DNA of 64,000 nucleotides from a virus, in IMG/VR virus record IMGVR_UViG_3300042908_001304, positions 1-64,000 of that record, one strand, 5' to 3'. The stretch's first letter is position 1. Every line of letters starts with the position of its first letter. Positions 40,900-50,557 of the stretch are shown here, piece by piece. The translations under genes were made by a program, and so were the position numbers. The notes beneath the pieces were generated by a model, which worked only from the letters and a program-made list of their open reading frames with translations, had not been told where the DNA came from and did not search any database.

Positions 40900-41309
40900 C
40901 ACCTGATGCACGCAGTGCTACACTGAGGCCTGTGACCACAGCCGTTCCCTCTCCCCCCAGCGCATCCGCCGACGCGGCGCTGCACCTCTCCCTCGCCCTC
41001 GCGGCGCTGCCGGGCAACCTCGAGCAGAAGGCCGCGGCGCTGGGTGCTCATCGCACCACCCTGTACCGGTGGACCTCGGGGCGCACCATCCCCCGTGAAG
41101 AGGACTGGGCTCTCCTCGCCCGCCTTCTGGACATCCCCGTCGCGGTCCTTCGCTACGGCCCCACCCCGGTCCTCCGCAGCTGCCTCCCTGCACCGAAGCC
41201 CTCTCGCGAGGAGACCGTCCGCATGACGGGCACCGTCGGTGAGGTAGCGGCCCGCACGGGGCACAACCGCTCCACCGTCCTGAGGTGGCGGCGTGCCGCA
41301 CAAGCGTAG
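40896..41309 (+). CDS. HTH regulator with two DNA-binding segments
   Basis: 137 residues from ATG 40896 (ATGA overlap); GTG 40932 (125 residues) is the leaderless alternative. EQKAAALGAHRTTLYRWTSGR (about 50-70) is a Cro-type helix-turn-helix. EVAARTGHNRSTVLRWRRA at the C-terminus looks like a second one. It lies just before the packaging genes and may time the switch to late expression. The two possible starts would suit dual control. Confidence 0.6.
   Translation: MTPDARSATLRPVTTAVPSPPSASADAALHLSLALAALPGNLEQKAAALGAHRTTLYRWTSGRTIPREEDWALLARLLDIPVAVLRYGPTPVLRSCLPAPKPSREETVRMTGTVGEVAARTGHNRSTVLRWRRAAQA
40905..40924 (+). promoter_or_regulatory. GATGCAC box with TACACT -10
   Basis: GATGCACGCAGTGCTACACT ends seven bases before GTG 40932, which would make the HTH message leaderless. 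The GATGCAC half recurs near other promoters. Confidence 0.45.
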
Positions 41310-41484
41310 GCCCCGCGGCGAGGGCGTGCCCATCGTCCTGCCCGGTGTCGTCGTAGCGCCCCTGCGCTACCGAGCCGATACCATGGACGTGCGCGACCCC
41401 TCCGGTCGTATCGTCCACCCCCCGTACCCACACCCGAGAGACACCCATGCCCCGCAAGCCGACGAAGACCCCCGCGACCCCTGA
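41293..41484 (+). CDS. Hypothetical 63-residue protein
   Basis: GTG 41293 overlaps the end of the HTH gene and the end overlaps the next gene by 38 bases. It has a VPIVLPGVVVAPLRYRAD strand and a Pro/Asp-rich tail. Weak candidate. Confidence 0.3.
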   Translation: MPHKRRPRGEGVPIVLPGVVVAPLRYRADTMDVRDPSGRIVHPPYPHPRDTHAPQADEDPRDP

Positions 41485-42046
41485 CGCACCCGTCGAGCCC
41501 GCCGCACCCGTCGAGCCCGCCGCACCCGCGACCACCGACATCGCCCTCCTCGACCGGCTCTCGGACCTCGTGACCCCTCAGGACAGCGAGTCGGGCATCG
41601 CCGCGCTGTTCCGCACCCTCGACGATTACCGATGCACCGCCAAGGCCCTCGGCCTGCCGGCGGGGCACTCCCTCTACAATCGCGTGATGTGGGATGCAGA
41701 GAACGCCGCGAAGTACCTCGCGAAGGCCGAGCATCTCGGCGCTGTGGTGACGCGCATCGGCGTCCTCACCAAGCTCCGATCCGGCGAGGACGTGGTGATG
41801 GCGACGGAGCGCGTGGTCGAGTCCGTCAAGGTCGCCTCGCAGGCCTCCAGCACCCACTTCGTGTTCAACCAGGATGCGGTGAACCCCCCGGCCCCCGTGG
41901 AGGTCCCCCTCCCGGCGCCGTCCCTCTCCGACACCGACGACCTGTTCATCCGGCGCACGCTCGGCAGCTTGCTCGGCATGGGCCCGAATGAGGCCACCGC
42001 CGCGTCCATGGCCAGCATGCTGTCGAAGAAGCTCCGGGCTCGGTAG
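41447..42046 (+). CDS. Probable small terminase partner
   Basis: 199 residues ending two bases before the large terminase start. The N-terminus is Pro/Ala-rich, the middle is helical (EDVVMATERVVESVKVASQASS) and the C-terminal helices (FIRRTLGSLLGMGPNEATAASMASMLSKKLRAR) are basic. No helix-turn-helix is obvious, so small-terminase identity rests on position. The 31114 gene is the competing candidate. Confidence 0.45.
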   Translation: MPRKPTKTPATPDAPVEPAAPVEPAAPATTDIALLDRLSDLVTPQDSESGIAALFRTLDDYRCTAKALGLPAGHSLYNRVMWDAENAAKYLAKAEHLGAVVTRIGVLTKLRSGEDVVMATERVVESVKVASQASSTHFVFNQDAVNPPAPVEVPLPAPSLSDTDDLFIRRTLGSLLGMGPNEATAASMASMLSKKLRAR

Positions 42047-42048
42047 CC

Positions 42049-44232
42049 GTGGCGGCCTCCGCCCAGGTCAGCCCGGCGGAGCAGCGGGCAGCGATTCGGC
42101 AGCTGGCGCAGCTGGAGCTCGCCGGCACGGACTTCTACGAGTTCGTGCGGTACATGTGGCCGGTGCTGCACCCCGCGGCGCCCCTCGTCGATGGCAAGCA
42201 CCTTCGTGTGGTCTGCACGGCCATCGACCTCCAGTTGCGGGGCGACCCTCGCTACAAGCGGCTGATGCTGCTGATCCCTCCGGGCTTCAGCAAGTCCATC
42301 CTCGCCTCGGTGATGCGGCCGGCGTGGGTGTGGTTGCACTGGCCGTCCCGGTCGAGCACCTACGTGTCGGGCATGGAGAACCTGGCCGAGCGCGACTCGC
42401 GCCGCACCCGCCTGCTCCTGCAGTCCGAAGAGTACCAGGCCCTCCAGCAGCACCTCGCGGGCACGACCCCGAGAGCCCCATGCAAGGTGTGTGGCAAGTC
42501 GGCGCACCCCGTGTGGGCGTTCGCCGAAGACCAGAACGTGAAGGTCAACTTCGAGAACACCCTGCGGGGGGTGCGGCAGTGCATCGGCATCAGCAGCAAG
42601 TCGACGGGTAAGCGCGGCGACGACATCCTCTTCGACGACATCCTCGACGCCCGCGAGGTGCGCGAGGCCTCCCCGCAGCGGCTGCAGGAACTGCTCACCG
42701 AGGTCGACGACCAGGCGGGCTACTTCGAGTCCACCCGCGTCAACGACCTCCGCACCGCGACCATCACGCTCATCATGCAGCGCCTCTGCGACGGCGACCC
42801 CGCGGCCCGGCGCATCGCCGAGGGTGGGTGGAAGGTCATCTGCCTGCCCATCCAGTTCGACCCCGAGCACCCCAACCGCTGCCCCGAGGACTGGCGCAAG
42901 GCCCCTGGGGAGTGGCTGCACCCCCAGCGGTTCGGCCCCGAAGAGGCGACCTTCGTGAAGCGGAAGCTGGGCGACGAGGCCTTCGCGGCTCAGTACGAGA
43001 TGCGGGCCCGGCCGAAGCAGGGAACCCTCGTCCGCCAGGCGTGGGTGGAGCGCTACTACATGGACGCGCCCGAGGCCCTCAAGGCCATCGCCGAGGAGGT
43101 GGTCATCGTCATCGACTCGGCGGTGAAGGGCGCGGCCTCCAACGACCCGGTGTCGATGGCGTGCTGGGCGCTGGTGCACAACCGCAAGTACCTCATCGAC
43201 CTGGTGAACGAGCGCATGGGCTGGCTGGCCCTGAAGAACCGCACCCGGTCCTTCCTCAAGCAGCACCCCGAGGCGCGCATCAAGCTCATCGAGGACAAGG
43301 CCTCCGGGTCGCAGCTGGCCGAAGAGCTCAAGGAGGAAGGCGTCTCGGGCGTGGTGCTGTTCAACCCCGGAGTGAAGGACAAGCTGACGCGGTTCAAGAT
43401 GTGGGCGGTCCCCGACCTTGAGGCGGGTGACGTGCTGCTCCCCTCACCCGAGCGCTTCCCCTGGGTGCGCGGCTACCAGTCGCGCCTCGTGGCCCTGCGC
43501 CCTGGCGGTGGCGACGACGACGACGCGGACACCACCGCGATGGTCCTGCACCGGTGGAGCAGTGGTCGGAACGCCCCGGCCCTCGCCCGCGTCGAGGGCG
43601 AGCCCGTCCTCCGCGCGGGGCACCTGACGCGCTGGCAGCGTCGGGACGCCATGGGCTCGTACCGCATGGGGGTGTGCTGCAACTGGTCGCTGAGCAACGC
43701 GACGGCGACGTGGGCGGTGGTGGTCGACCATGACTCCGGCGTCGAGGTGTCGAAGCTGGTCGTCCCTGAGAACGGCGAAGGCGCGGCCGTCGTCGCCGTG
43801 GCCGAGGAGGCGGCGTACTGGGGGGCCACCATCCGCGTGGGCTCCCTGAACCCCAACATGGCCTTCCGCTTCGCCAAGGAGCTCGCACGCAGGCGCGTGC
43901 GCGTGGGGGGCCGGGACGGCAAGTACCTGGCCACCGACGGCGAGCGCGCGGTGTGGGGCGCGCGGCAGTCGACGGAACTCTGGGCGGCGCTCGAGCGCGC
44001 CGGCCGCGAGCGCATCCTCACCCTGCGCTCCATCGACCTTGAGAGCGAGGTGGCCGCGGGCTCCATCGACGACACGATGAGCGCCCCGGTGATGGCCCTC
44101 GCCCTCGCCGCCGTGGGCTCTCGCGACCCCAAGCCCCCGCCCGCCGGCGGCCCGCGCCTTCAGATTCTGGGCGCTGGTGGCCCCTCGGGCGATGCGTGGT
44201 CGTCGACCGCGACGGTGCCGAGGCGGCAGTGA
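42049..44232 (+). CDS. Large terminase subunit with C-terminal extension
   Basis: 727 residues from GTG 42049. The ATPase has a variant Walker A (IPPGFSKS, 76-83), Walker B DDILFDD (191-197) and a coupling motif TLIMQR (240-245). The nuclease half has VIVIDSAVK (D356), EDKASG (415-420) and an acidic run near 489-493. This makes it the DNA-packaging motor and headful or cos nuclease. About 220 residues beyond the nuclease (507-727) are extra for the family and include VVVDHDSGVEV and a later IDDTMSAP. Confidence 0.9.
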   Translation: MAASAQVSPAEQRAAIRQLAQLELAGTDFYEFVRYMWPVLHPAAPLVDGKHLRVVCTAIDLQLRGDPRYKRLMLLIPPGFSKSILASVMRPAWVWLHWPSRSSTYVSGMENLAERDSRRTRLLLQSEEYQALQQHLAGTTPRAPCKVCGKSAHPVWAFAEDQNVKVNFENTLRGVRQCIGISSKSTGKRGDDILFDDILDAREVREASPQRLQELLTEVDDQAGYFESTRVNDLRTATITLIMQRLCDGDPAARRIAEGGWKVICLPIQFDPEHPNRCPEDWRKAPGEWLHPQRFGPEEATFVKRKLGDEAFAAQYEMRARPKQGTLVRQAWVERYYMDAPEALKAIAEEVVIVIDSAVKGAASNDPVSMACWALVHNRKYLIDLVNERMGWLALKNRTRSFLKQHPEARIKLIEDKASGSQLAEELKEEGVSGVVLFNPGVKDKLTRFKMWAVPDLEAGDVLLPSPERFPWVRGYQSRLVALRPGGGDDDDADTTAMVLHRWSSGRNAPALARVEGEPVLRAGHLTRWQRRDAMGSYRMGVCCNWSLSNATATWAVVVDHDSGVEVSKLVVPENGEGAAVVAVAEEAAYWGATIRVGSLNPNMAFRFAKELARRRVRVGGRDGKYLATDGERAVWGARQSTELWAALERAGRERILTLRSIDLESEVAAGSIDDTMSAPVMALALAAVGSRDPKPPPAGGPRLQILGAGGPSGDAWSSTATVPRRQ

Positions 44233-44242
44233 CTGTTCGTTT

Positions 44243-44283
44243 GATGCACTTCGTGGCGCGTTATTCCGACTGGGTGTAATGTT
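44243..44283 (+). promoter_or_regulatory. Candidate promoter before 44304 gene
   Basis: A GATGCACTTCG box (44243-44253) and TAATGT (44278-44283) lie in the 71-base gap after the terminase. No good -35 is seen, so the -10 call is tentative. Confidence 0.3.
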
Positions 44284-44303
44284 GTAGCGGAGAGTGCATC
44301 CAC

Positions 44304-45122
44304 ATGTCTACCGACTTCGACAAGCTCCTCGACGACGACCAGGTCACCGCGCAGCGCCGCGGGCGCGTGGTCGACCCTGCCGCGGACAACGCCCCCGAGT
44401 ACGTGCGCGACTCGGTGCACATGAAGGAGCTCATCTCCGAGGTGCTCGAGCGGTCCAAGCCCCCGGCCGAGGACCTGCAGAAGTGGGCCGCGGCGGGGCA
44501 CCGCACGGTGGTTCTGCACGAGGGGCCCATGAGCATCGAGGGCGTGGTGAGCGCCCCCGAGCGGGTCAGCGTGAACGGATTCAAGTGGATGATCCGCCGG
44601 CTCCTCGACAAGGAGAACCTGTCGACGGCCATCTACGCTGAGTCCCGCAAGCAGTTCACCGGTCGGTGGGAGGTGGCGGCGTACCGCATCACCGACGTGA
44701 CGGAGATGAAGCAGGACGTGCGGGTCAGCCGCGCGAAGATGGAGGGGCTCACGGATGAGATCGTCCCGCTGAACGCCAACCAGACCTTCGACGACTTCCA
44801 GTCCCGCAAGGTGGGGTCGCTCAACATCGCGGTGGTCTGGATTGACGCCGTCAACGGCGAGCCCGTCCGCTACGACGTGCACGGCAAGCCCGTGGACGCC
44901 CCGACGGTGGTGGTGAACAACGTGCCCGCCGCGGCCGCCCCCGCCCAGCCCCCGCAGGTCATCATCATGCAGCCCGGGCAGAACCCCACCGTGGAAGAGC
45001 TCGTGGCCATGGTCCAGAACAAGACGCGCATCGAGACCCCCCCGGCCGCGCCGTCCTCGGCCTCCGTGCGAGAGGAAGCCATCCGCAAGGCCGCCGCTGC
45101 GGCCGCGGCGAAGAAGGAGTAG
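44304..45122 (+). CDS. Hypothetical 272-residue protein between terminase and portal
   Basis: ATG 44304, behind GGAGAG. The N-terminal 120 residues are charged helices, the middle a beta-like unit (GSLNIAVVWIDAVNGEPVRY) and the end Ala/Lys helices. The position fits a head-assembly or portal-associated protein. No family recognised. Confidence 0.55.
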   Translation: MSTDFDKLLDDDQVTAQRRGRVVDPAADNAPEYVRDSVHMKELISEVLERSKPPAEDLQKWAAAGHRTVVLHEGPMSIEGVVSAPERVSVNGFKWMIRRLLDKENLSTAIYAESRKQFTGRWEVAAYRITDVTEMKQDVRVSRAKMEGLTDEIVPLNANQTFDDFQSRKVGSLNIAVVWIDAVNGEPVRYDVHGKPVDAPTVVVNNVPAAAAPAQPPQVIIMQPGQNPTVEELVAMVQNKTRIETPPAAPSSASVREEAIRKAAAAAAAKKE

Positions 45123-45150
45123 ACTGCGAGGAATCGGATAGAGGGCCCCC

Positions 45151-47518
45151 ATGCCGACGGACCAGTACAATCCGGACAACGTCCGGCGCCTTCTCGCCCT
45201 GCACTCGCGTCGGCTGGACAAGCGCGCCAACGTCTGGAGGATGCTGAACGCGGCGTACCTCACCCGGTTCTGGGAGTACGTCGGCAACGTCCCCGACACC
45301 GCCCGCTGGTCGAAGTGGAACATCAACGGCACCGAGGTCGAGGTCAACCGCCTGTGGCGTCGGGTGATGACCTACAAGGCGGCCCTGTACCGCAAGACCT
45401 CCCGCATCGAGTGCGGACCCGACCCCATCACCGACCGGGGCGACCCGGTCATTGGCTCGGCCGTGGCCAACGCCATGTGGATGGACGAGTCCAGCGCCGA
45501 GCAGATGGACCGGGCCGTGGAGCTCGCCATCCTGTTCCCGGGCTCTGGCTTCAAGGTGGGCGTGGACGAGGGGCGCGCCCCGGCCCTACGGCGGGTGTGG
45601 ACCCGCGTCGTTCCGTGGTGGGAGCTCGTCCTGGACTCCGACGTCAGCGACGTGAAGGACGAGCGCTTCCGCGGCCACCGGTACTGGGCGCCGAAGAACC
45701 TCATCGCCGACAAGTACAACCTGACGGGCCTCATCGGCTCCCGCCGCCGGGACTTCCTGGCGCAGGACAACGACGTCGTGAACGTCCAGACGACGGACAA
45801 TCAGGACGGCGACGACGATGACGGCGAGTTCGTCGAGGTGCTGGAGTTCTCCAACCTCGTCGACTGGGTCACGGGAAAGAGCGGCGAGAAGTACAAGGGG
45901 CGGCAGGAAATCTACGTTCTGAACCAGAACGACAAGTTCAAGGAGCCGGTCGACCGCAGCCCCCTGGCGTTCGCGGACGCCGACGGCGTGGGCATCTCGC
46001 ACATCGAGTACCTCATCTTCTGCCACGAGCCGTCGTTCCCCTTGCGTGGGGTGAGCCCTTGCGAGCGCATCCTTCCTCAGATGCGGGAGACCAACGTGTA
46101 CCGCACGAAGCTGGCGGAGCTCCTCCGTCGCAACGCGCGGAAGTACTTCTACAAGCGGGGCACGCTGGGCGACGACCAGGTTACCAAGCTGCTCGACGGC
46201 AACGACCAGTGCCTGATTGCCGCCGAAGAAGCGGGTGACGTCGACCTCCGGACCCTCGTGGTCCCGGTGCCGCACATTCCCATCGCGTCGGAGTTCTGGC
46301 AGTGGATGGGCCAGGTGCAGGCCGACGACGACCAAGCGTGGGGGCAGATCACCCCCGCAAGCGGCGGGTCGACGGAGCGCAACAAGACGGCCTACGCCAA
46401 CCAGATCGAACAGTTCTGGACCGAGAGTGAGATTGGATACCACGGGCAGTGCCTCACCTCGTCGGTGAAGCGCCTCACGCGGCTGCGGAACCGCGCGGTC
46501 ATCCACGCCATGCAGAGCGCCGGCGACGCTGTCGGCGGCCATGGGGTCTCCGCAAACGGAGCGGTGCCCGAAGGAACCGACCTCGCGCCCATTGGAGCCA
46601 CCACCGGCAAGGACGCCTCCACCGAGGCTGCGATGCGTGCGGATGCCGCCGGCAGCGCTGGCCCCGCAGTGTCCGCCGAGGAAACCGCCGCGGTAGCCGT
46701 CGCCACCGGGGACGCCGAGCAGGCCTCGGCCCGGGAGACGAGCAGCGGCGCGGCGAAGGTCGTGGTCAGCGAGTTCCTCGTGAAGGACATCGACGGGAAC
46801 CCCCACACCGTGACCGTGGGGGCCCTCGACGCCGACTTCGAGATCAAGTTCGTGGACGGCGGCCGCACGCCGATGGCGGACGCTGCGCTCCTGCAGTTCC
46901 TCTCGACGCAAGGCGCGCAGTACTTCGAATGGTTCGCCATGGTGGTGAAGGGCGGCCCGGCCGCGGTCATGGCCCGCGCGTGGATGCAGGAGGTAGCGGC
47001 CATCGCCCAGCTGCCGCCGTCGCTCCACGTCGACACCCTCGAGCGCAAGCTCGCGGAGGAAGGCCAGACCCCCGAGCAGGCCGTGGCGAAGGAGTTGCCC
47101 GCCGGAGCCGAGGAGGCCCCGCCGGATGAGCAGGTCGAGCCCGCTGCGCCCGCGCCCGAGGGCACCGCCGGCGCGCCGGCCGACCCGCTCGGCATGGCAC
47201 TGGGGGAGATTGCCCACGCGCTGAAGGGCGCGGCCGAGGGAGCTCCCGAAGCTGCCGGCCCCATTCAGGCCTCGATGCAGGCGCTGCAGGGGGCCATGAC
47301 GGCGAAGGAAGCCGGCGACCTCACTGGGGTCATCGAGGCCCTCAACGCGGCGCTCGACGCGCTCGAGCCCCTCGCCGAGAGCATCCCCGACGGCGCGGCG
47401 CCTGCCTTGGCCCGCGCGGTGGAGATCATGGACCAGGTGCGCCGGGCGCTGATGAAGGGCGCGGCCGCCGAGGGCGCGCCAGCCCCCGAAGAACCCCCCG
47501 TCGAAGAGGTTCCCCCCG

Positions 47519-47529
<11 letters not shown>
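45151..47529 (+). CDS. Portal protein
   Basis: 792 residues. The N-terminal 480 residues carry the hallmarks of a head-tail portal: RLWRRVMTYKAALYRK, then ELAILFPGSGFKVGVDEG, PWWELVLDSD, and GVSPCERILPQMRETNVYRTKLAELL before a helical stem. About 300 further residues are acidic, Ala/Glu/Pro-rich low complexity, longer than usual for podovirus portals. Its stop overlaps the next gene by 11 bases. It forms the ring through which DNA enters and leaves. Confidence 0.82.
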
Positions 47530-48154
<625 letters not shown>

Positions 48155-48156
48155 GC

Positions 48157-48807
48157 ATGCCCCTGTACACCTACCGCTGCCCCGAAGGGCACGCCATCGA
48201 CCACCTCTGCCGCTACGAGCAGCGGCCCGCTACCTTGGCCTGCTCCTGCGGCCGGGACGCCACGCAGGCCCTCGCCCTGACGGCGCCGGGCATCGTCGTC
48301 GGCGGCACCTCGGGGGGCAAGGGGCGCTTCGCTGCCGACCGCACCGGGTACGTCGAGGAGTCCCCCGGAGTGTGGGTGAAGGGCGCGAGCGCCTTGAACC
48401 CCAACTTCGTCGACTACCGCTGCATCGCCTGCTCGCACAAGGATGTCGCCGTGGACGAGCCCGTCCCCGCGGCGTGTCCCTCGTGCGGCGGCACGCTGGA
48501 GACCTACCTCAACACCGCGGCCACGCACGTCGACTGGTTCCCGCACGGTGGCTACTACGACCGGGCGCTCGGGGTCCACCTCAACAGCAGGGCGCATCGG
48601 GCCCAGGTGCTGGCGGAGCGGGGGCTGCGGGAGTCGGACGACGCTGAGATCGACAACAACTTCCGCGCGGCCTCGGCGCTGCGCGCGGAGCAGGACCGCG
48701 ACATCGCCGAGATGCTCGACGAGTGGGACGACGACAAGGACCGAGCTCGCCTCGTGGACGAGGGGCGCGCCCCCGACCACTCCTGGGCCCGGGACGTACT
48801 GCGATAG
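48157..48807 (+). CDS. FmdB-type zinc-ribbon head-module protein
   Basis: 216 residues. MPLYTYRCPEGH with CSCG is an FmdB-like zinc ribbon (residues 1-35), followed by CIAC...CPSC (about 90-115) as a second metal site. The C-terminal half is a charged helix (DRALGVHLNSRAHRAQVLAERG). Similar proteins occur in phage head modules. Function unknown. Confidence 0.6.
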   Translation: MPLYTYRCPEGHAIDHLCRYEQRPATLACSCGRDATQALALTAPGIVVGGTSGGKGRFAADRTGYVEESPGVWVKGASALNPNFVDYRCIACSHKDVAVDEPVPAACPSCGGTLETYLNTAATHVDWFPHGGYYDRALGVHLNSRAHRAQVLAERGLRESDDAEIDNNFRAASALRAEQDRDIAEMLDEWDDDKDRARLVDEGRAPDHSWARDVLR

Positions 48808-48808
48808 T

Positions 48809-48835
48809 GACCGGCGGGTCAGAATGTGGTATCTT
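48809..48835 (+). promoter_or_regulatory. Hairpin plus TATCTT promoter module
   Basis: GACC 48809-48812 pairs with GGTC 48817-48820, then GTGGTATCTTG. It resembles the modules at 7621 and 49484 in order and spacing. Confidence 0.4.
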
Positions 48836-48856
48836 GGAGCGCACTCCGAGAGTTTC

Positions 48857-49459
48857 ATGCCTCAACCCGCCGACATGCCCCCCGAGATGCCCGCTGACGC
48901 GATGCCCCCGGGCGGTCCTCCGATGGAAGGGCCTCCGATGGAAGGGCCTCCGCCGGGCGGCGCCTCCGACAACCCGGTCGCCGAGGTGCAGGCCCCGCCG
49001 CCGCCGGCCGAAGGCTACAGCGAGAAGTGCGTCAAGGACCTGCTGAAGGCCCTGGGCCTCGCGCTCAAGGCCGCGACGAAGGCGATGGGCCGCGAGGCTC
49101 CGTCGGTCCCCGAGGCGCCGGCCGAGGTCTTCGAGAAGGGGAAGATGCGCCAGCCGTTCCCCGGCGTCATCGTGCAGGAGATTGCCATGCTCCTGATGAT
49201 GGCCTCCCAGATCGGGGGCAAGCACGAGGGCCGCTACGACGGGGACCTCATGGAGCTCCTCGCCTCCGACGACGGCCTCGACCGCCTGGCCACCCTGCTC
49301 GAGCTCCTCTCCAAGGACAAGGTCCTCCTCTCCGCGCTCAAGGAAGCGCAGAAGGCGGCGCCGGCCAAGGGCCCCGTGGCCGAGACCGAAGAGGTCGAGG
49401 TGGCCGCTGGACCCGAGGGCGAAGAGGTCGAAGCCATGGACGCCCGCGAGTACGCTTGA
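48857..49459 (+). CDS. Hypothetical 200-residue head-module protein
   Basis: ATG 48857. A Pro/Met/Gly-rich N-terminus (PPMEGPPMEGPPPGG) precedes an ordered helical core (SEKCVKDLLKALGLALKAATKAMG; LLELLSKDKVLLSALKEAQK) and an acidic tail. It lies between the portal and scaffold genes and may be a head-completion or internal core protein. Confidence 0.5.
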   Translation: MPQPADMPPEMPADAMPPGGPPMEGPPMEGPPPGGASDNPVAEVQAPPPPAEGYSEKCVKDLLKALGLALKAATKAMGREAPSVPEAPAEVFEKGKMRQPFPGVIVQEIAMLLMMASQIGGKHEGRYDGDLMELLASDDGLDRLATLLELLSKDKVLLSALKEAQKAAPAKGPVAETEEVEVAAGPEGEEVEAMDAREYA

Positions 49460-49483
49460 TGGAGCTCCGCGAAAAATCTCTCC

Positions 49484-49516
49484 AAACTGACTCGCCGGTC
49501 AGTTTTGTGTTATCGT
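49484..49516 (+). promoter_or_regulatory. Hairpin plus TATCGT promoter module, leaderless
   Basis: AAACTGAC 49484-49491 and GTCAGTTT 49498-49505 form a perfect 8-bp stem with loop TCGCCG. TATCGT 49511-49516 lies seven bases before ATG 49524. The tail TTGTGTTATCGTTGC is identical to that at 7643-7657. Confidence 0.55.
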
Positions 49517-49523
49517 TGCACCC

Positions 49524-50501
49524 ATGAGCACCTCACTCGACACCACGACCCTGGAAGGCGGAGCCGGCAACGGCGCCGAGGGCGTGCAGGTTGAGCTGGC
49601 TCCTGTCGCCTCGCCGGCGACGGGGCCCGCCCAAGTTGCCGCATCGGCATCTGAGGGCACGCCTCCCGACAGCAAGACCTTCCTCGAGCAGATCGCCGAG
49701 GCCTTCGAAGGCGAGGACGCTGATGCTGTCAAGCAGCACGTCGCCGTCTCGGACATCAACGCCCTGAGCGGGAAGGAGCGCGGCATCGTCCGCGCTCTCC
49801 TCGCCCACCGCCAGGAGGAGGCGTCCAAGAACGCCGCCGCCGAAGCGGAGCGCGTTGCTGCCATCGGCGCTCGCGAGAAGGCTCTCGCCCAGTCCGCCGC
49901 CGACCTCCGCCGCCGGGAAGCCGCGCTCTACGCGCTGGCCAACAGCCCGGAGCTCGACGCCGCGCGCCGTGGCCAGAAGCCCAAGGTCGACCCCCTGTCG
50001 CCCGAGGGCATGGAGCAGCTGGCCGCCTACAACGCCAGCCTCGGCGTGGCCAAGGCTCTCGACCCCATCTTCCAGCGCAGCGAGCAGGCCCGCAAGGACT
50101 ACGCCTACGCTGAGCTCCAGGAAAAGTTCCCGGTCATCAAGGAGAAGGATGCGGAGTTCCGCACCTTCATGGCCGAGCAGAACGCGGGCATCAGTCGCGA
50201 CGACGTGCTGGCGGGCAAGGCCCGGTGGCGCGTCACCGTGGACGTGGGTGCCCGCCTCTTCGCCGCCGAGCAGCGGGCCGAGGAGGCCGCTCGCGCCGTC
50301 GAGCAGCGCCGTGCCGCCGAAGTGGCCGACCGCGCCGGCGCCGCCCGAGCGCTGAATCGCGTCAACTCCAACGGCTTCTCCGAGGCCGACCTCCGCATCC
50401 CCGACGAAGTCTTCGAGAAGGGCAACGTCACCGAGTACCTGGCGAAGTTCTCCCCCGAGCGCCGCGCCGCCATCGTCCGCTTCAACGCGGCCAACGCCTG
50501 A
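49524..50501 (+). CDS. Probable scaffolding protein
   Basis: 325 residues directly before the major capsid gene. The N-terminus is acidic and disordered, and the middle is a long coiled coil (QEEASKNAAAEAERVAAIGAREKALAQSAADLRRREAAL in outline). The C-terminus is a basic helix region ending ERRAAIVRFNAANA. This layout and the position fit a phage scaffold that directs procapsid assembly. No protease is adjacent. Confidence 0.65.
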   Translation: MSTSLDTTTLEGGAGNGAEGVQVELAPVASPATGPAQVAASASEGTPPDSKTFLEQIAEAFEGEDADAVKQHVAVSDINALSGKERGIVRALLAHRQEEASKNAAAEAERVAAIGAREKALAQSAADLRRREAALYALANSPELDAARRGQKPKVDPLSPEGMEQLAAYNASLGVAKALDPIFQRSEQARKDYAYAELQEKFPVIKEKDAEFRTFMAEQNAGISRDDVLAGKARWRVTVDVGARLFAAEQRAEEAARAVEQRRAAEVADRAGAARALNRVNSNGFSEADLRIPDEVFEKGNVTEYLAKFSPERRAAIVRFNAANA

Positions 50502-50524
50502 GTTTCTTCCGCTCCTGAAACATT

Positions 50525-50541
50525 CCGACCAGTCGGTTTTT
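50525..50541 (+). terminator. Hairpin and U-tract between scaffold and capsid
   Basis: CCGA 50525-50528 and TCGG 50533-50536 with loop CCAG, then TTTTT. Related in sequence to the stem at 7621. Likely a partial terminator that sets the scaffold to capsid ratio. Confidence 0.5.
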
Positions 50542-50557
50542 CTGAGGATTCACCACC

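Noticed and set aside
41674-43266. Minus-strand open frame of 530 codons
   Set aside because: Opposite the large terminase, whose motifs are clear.
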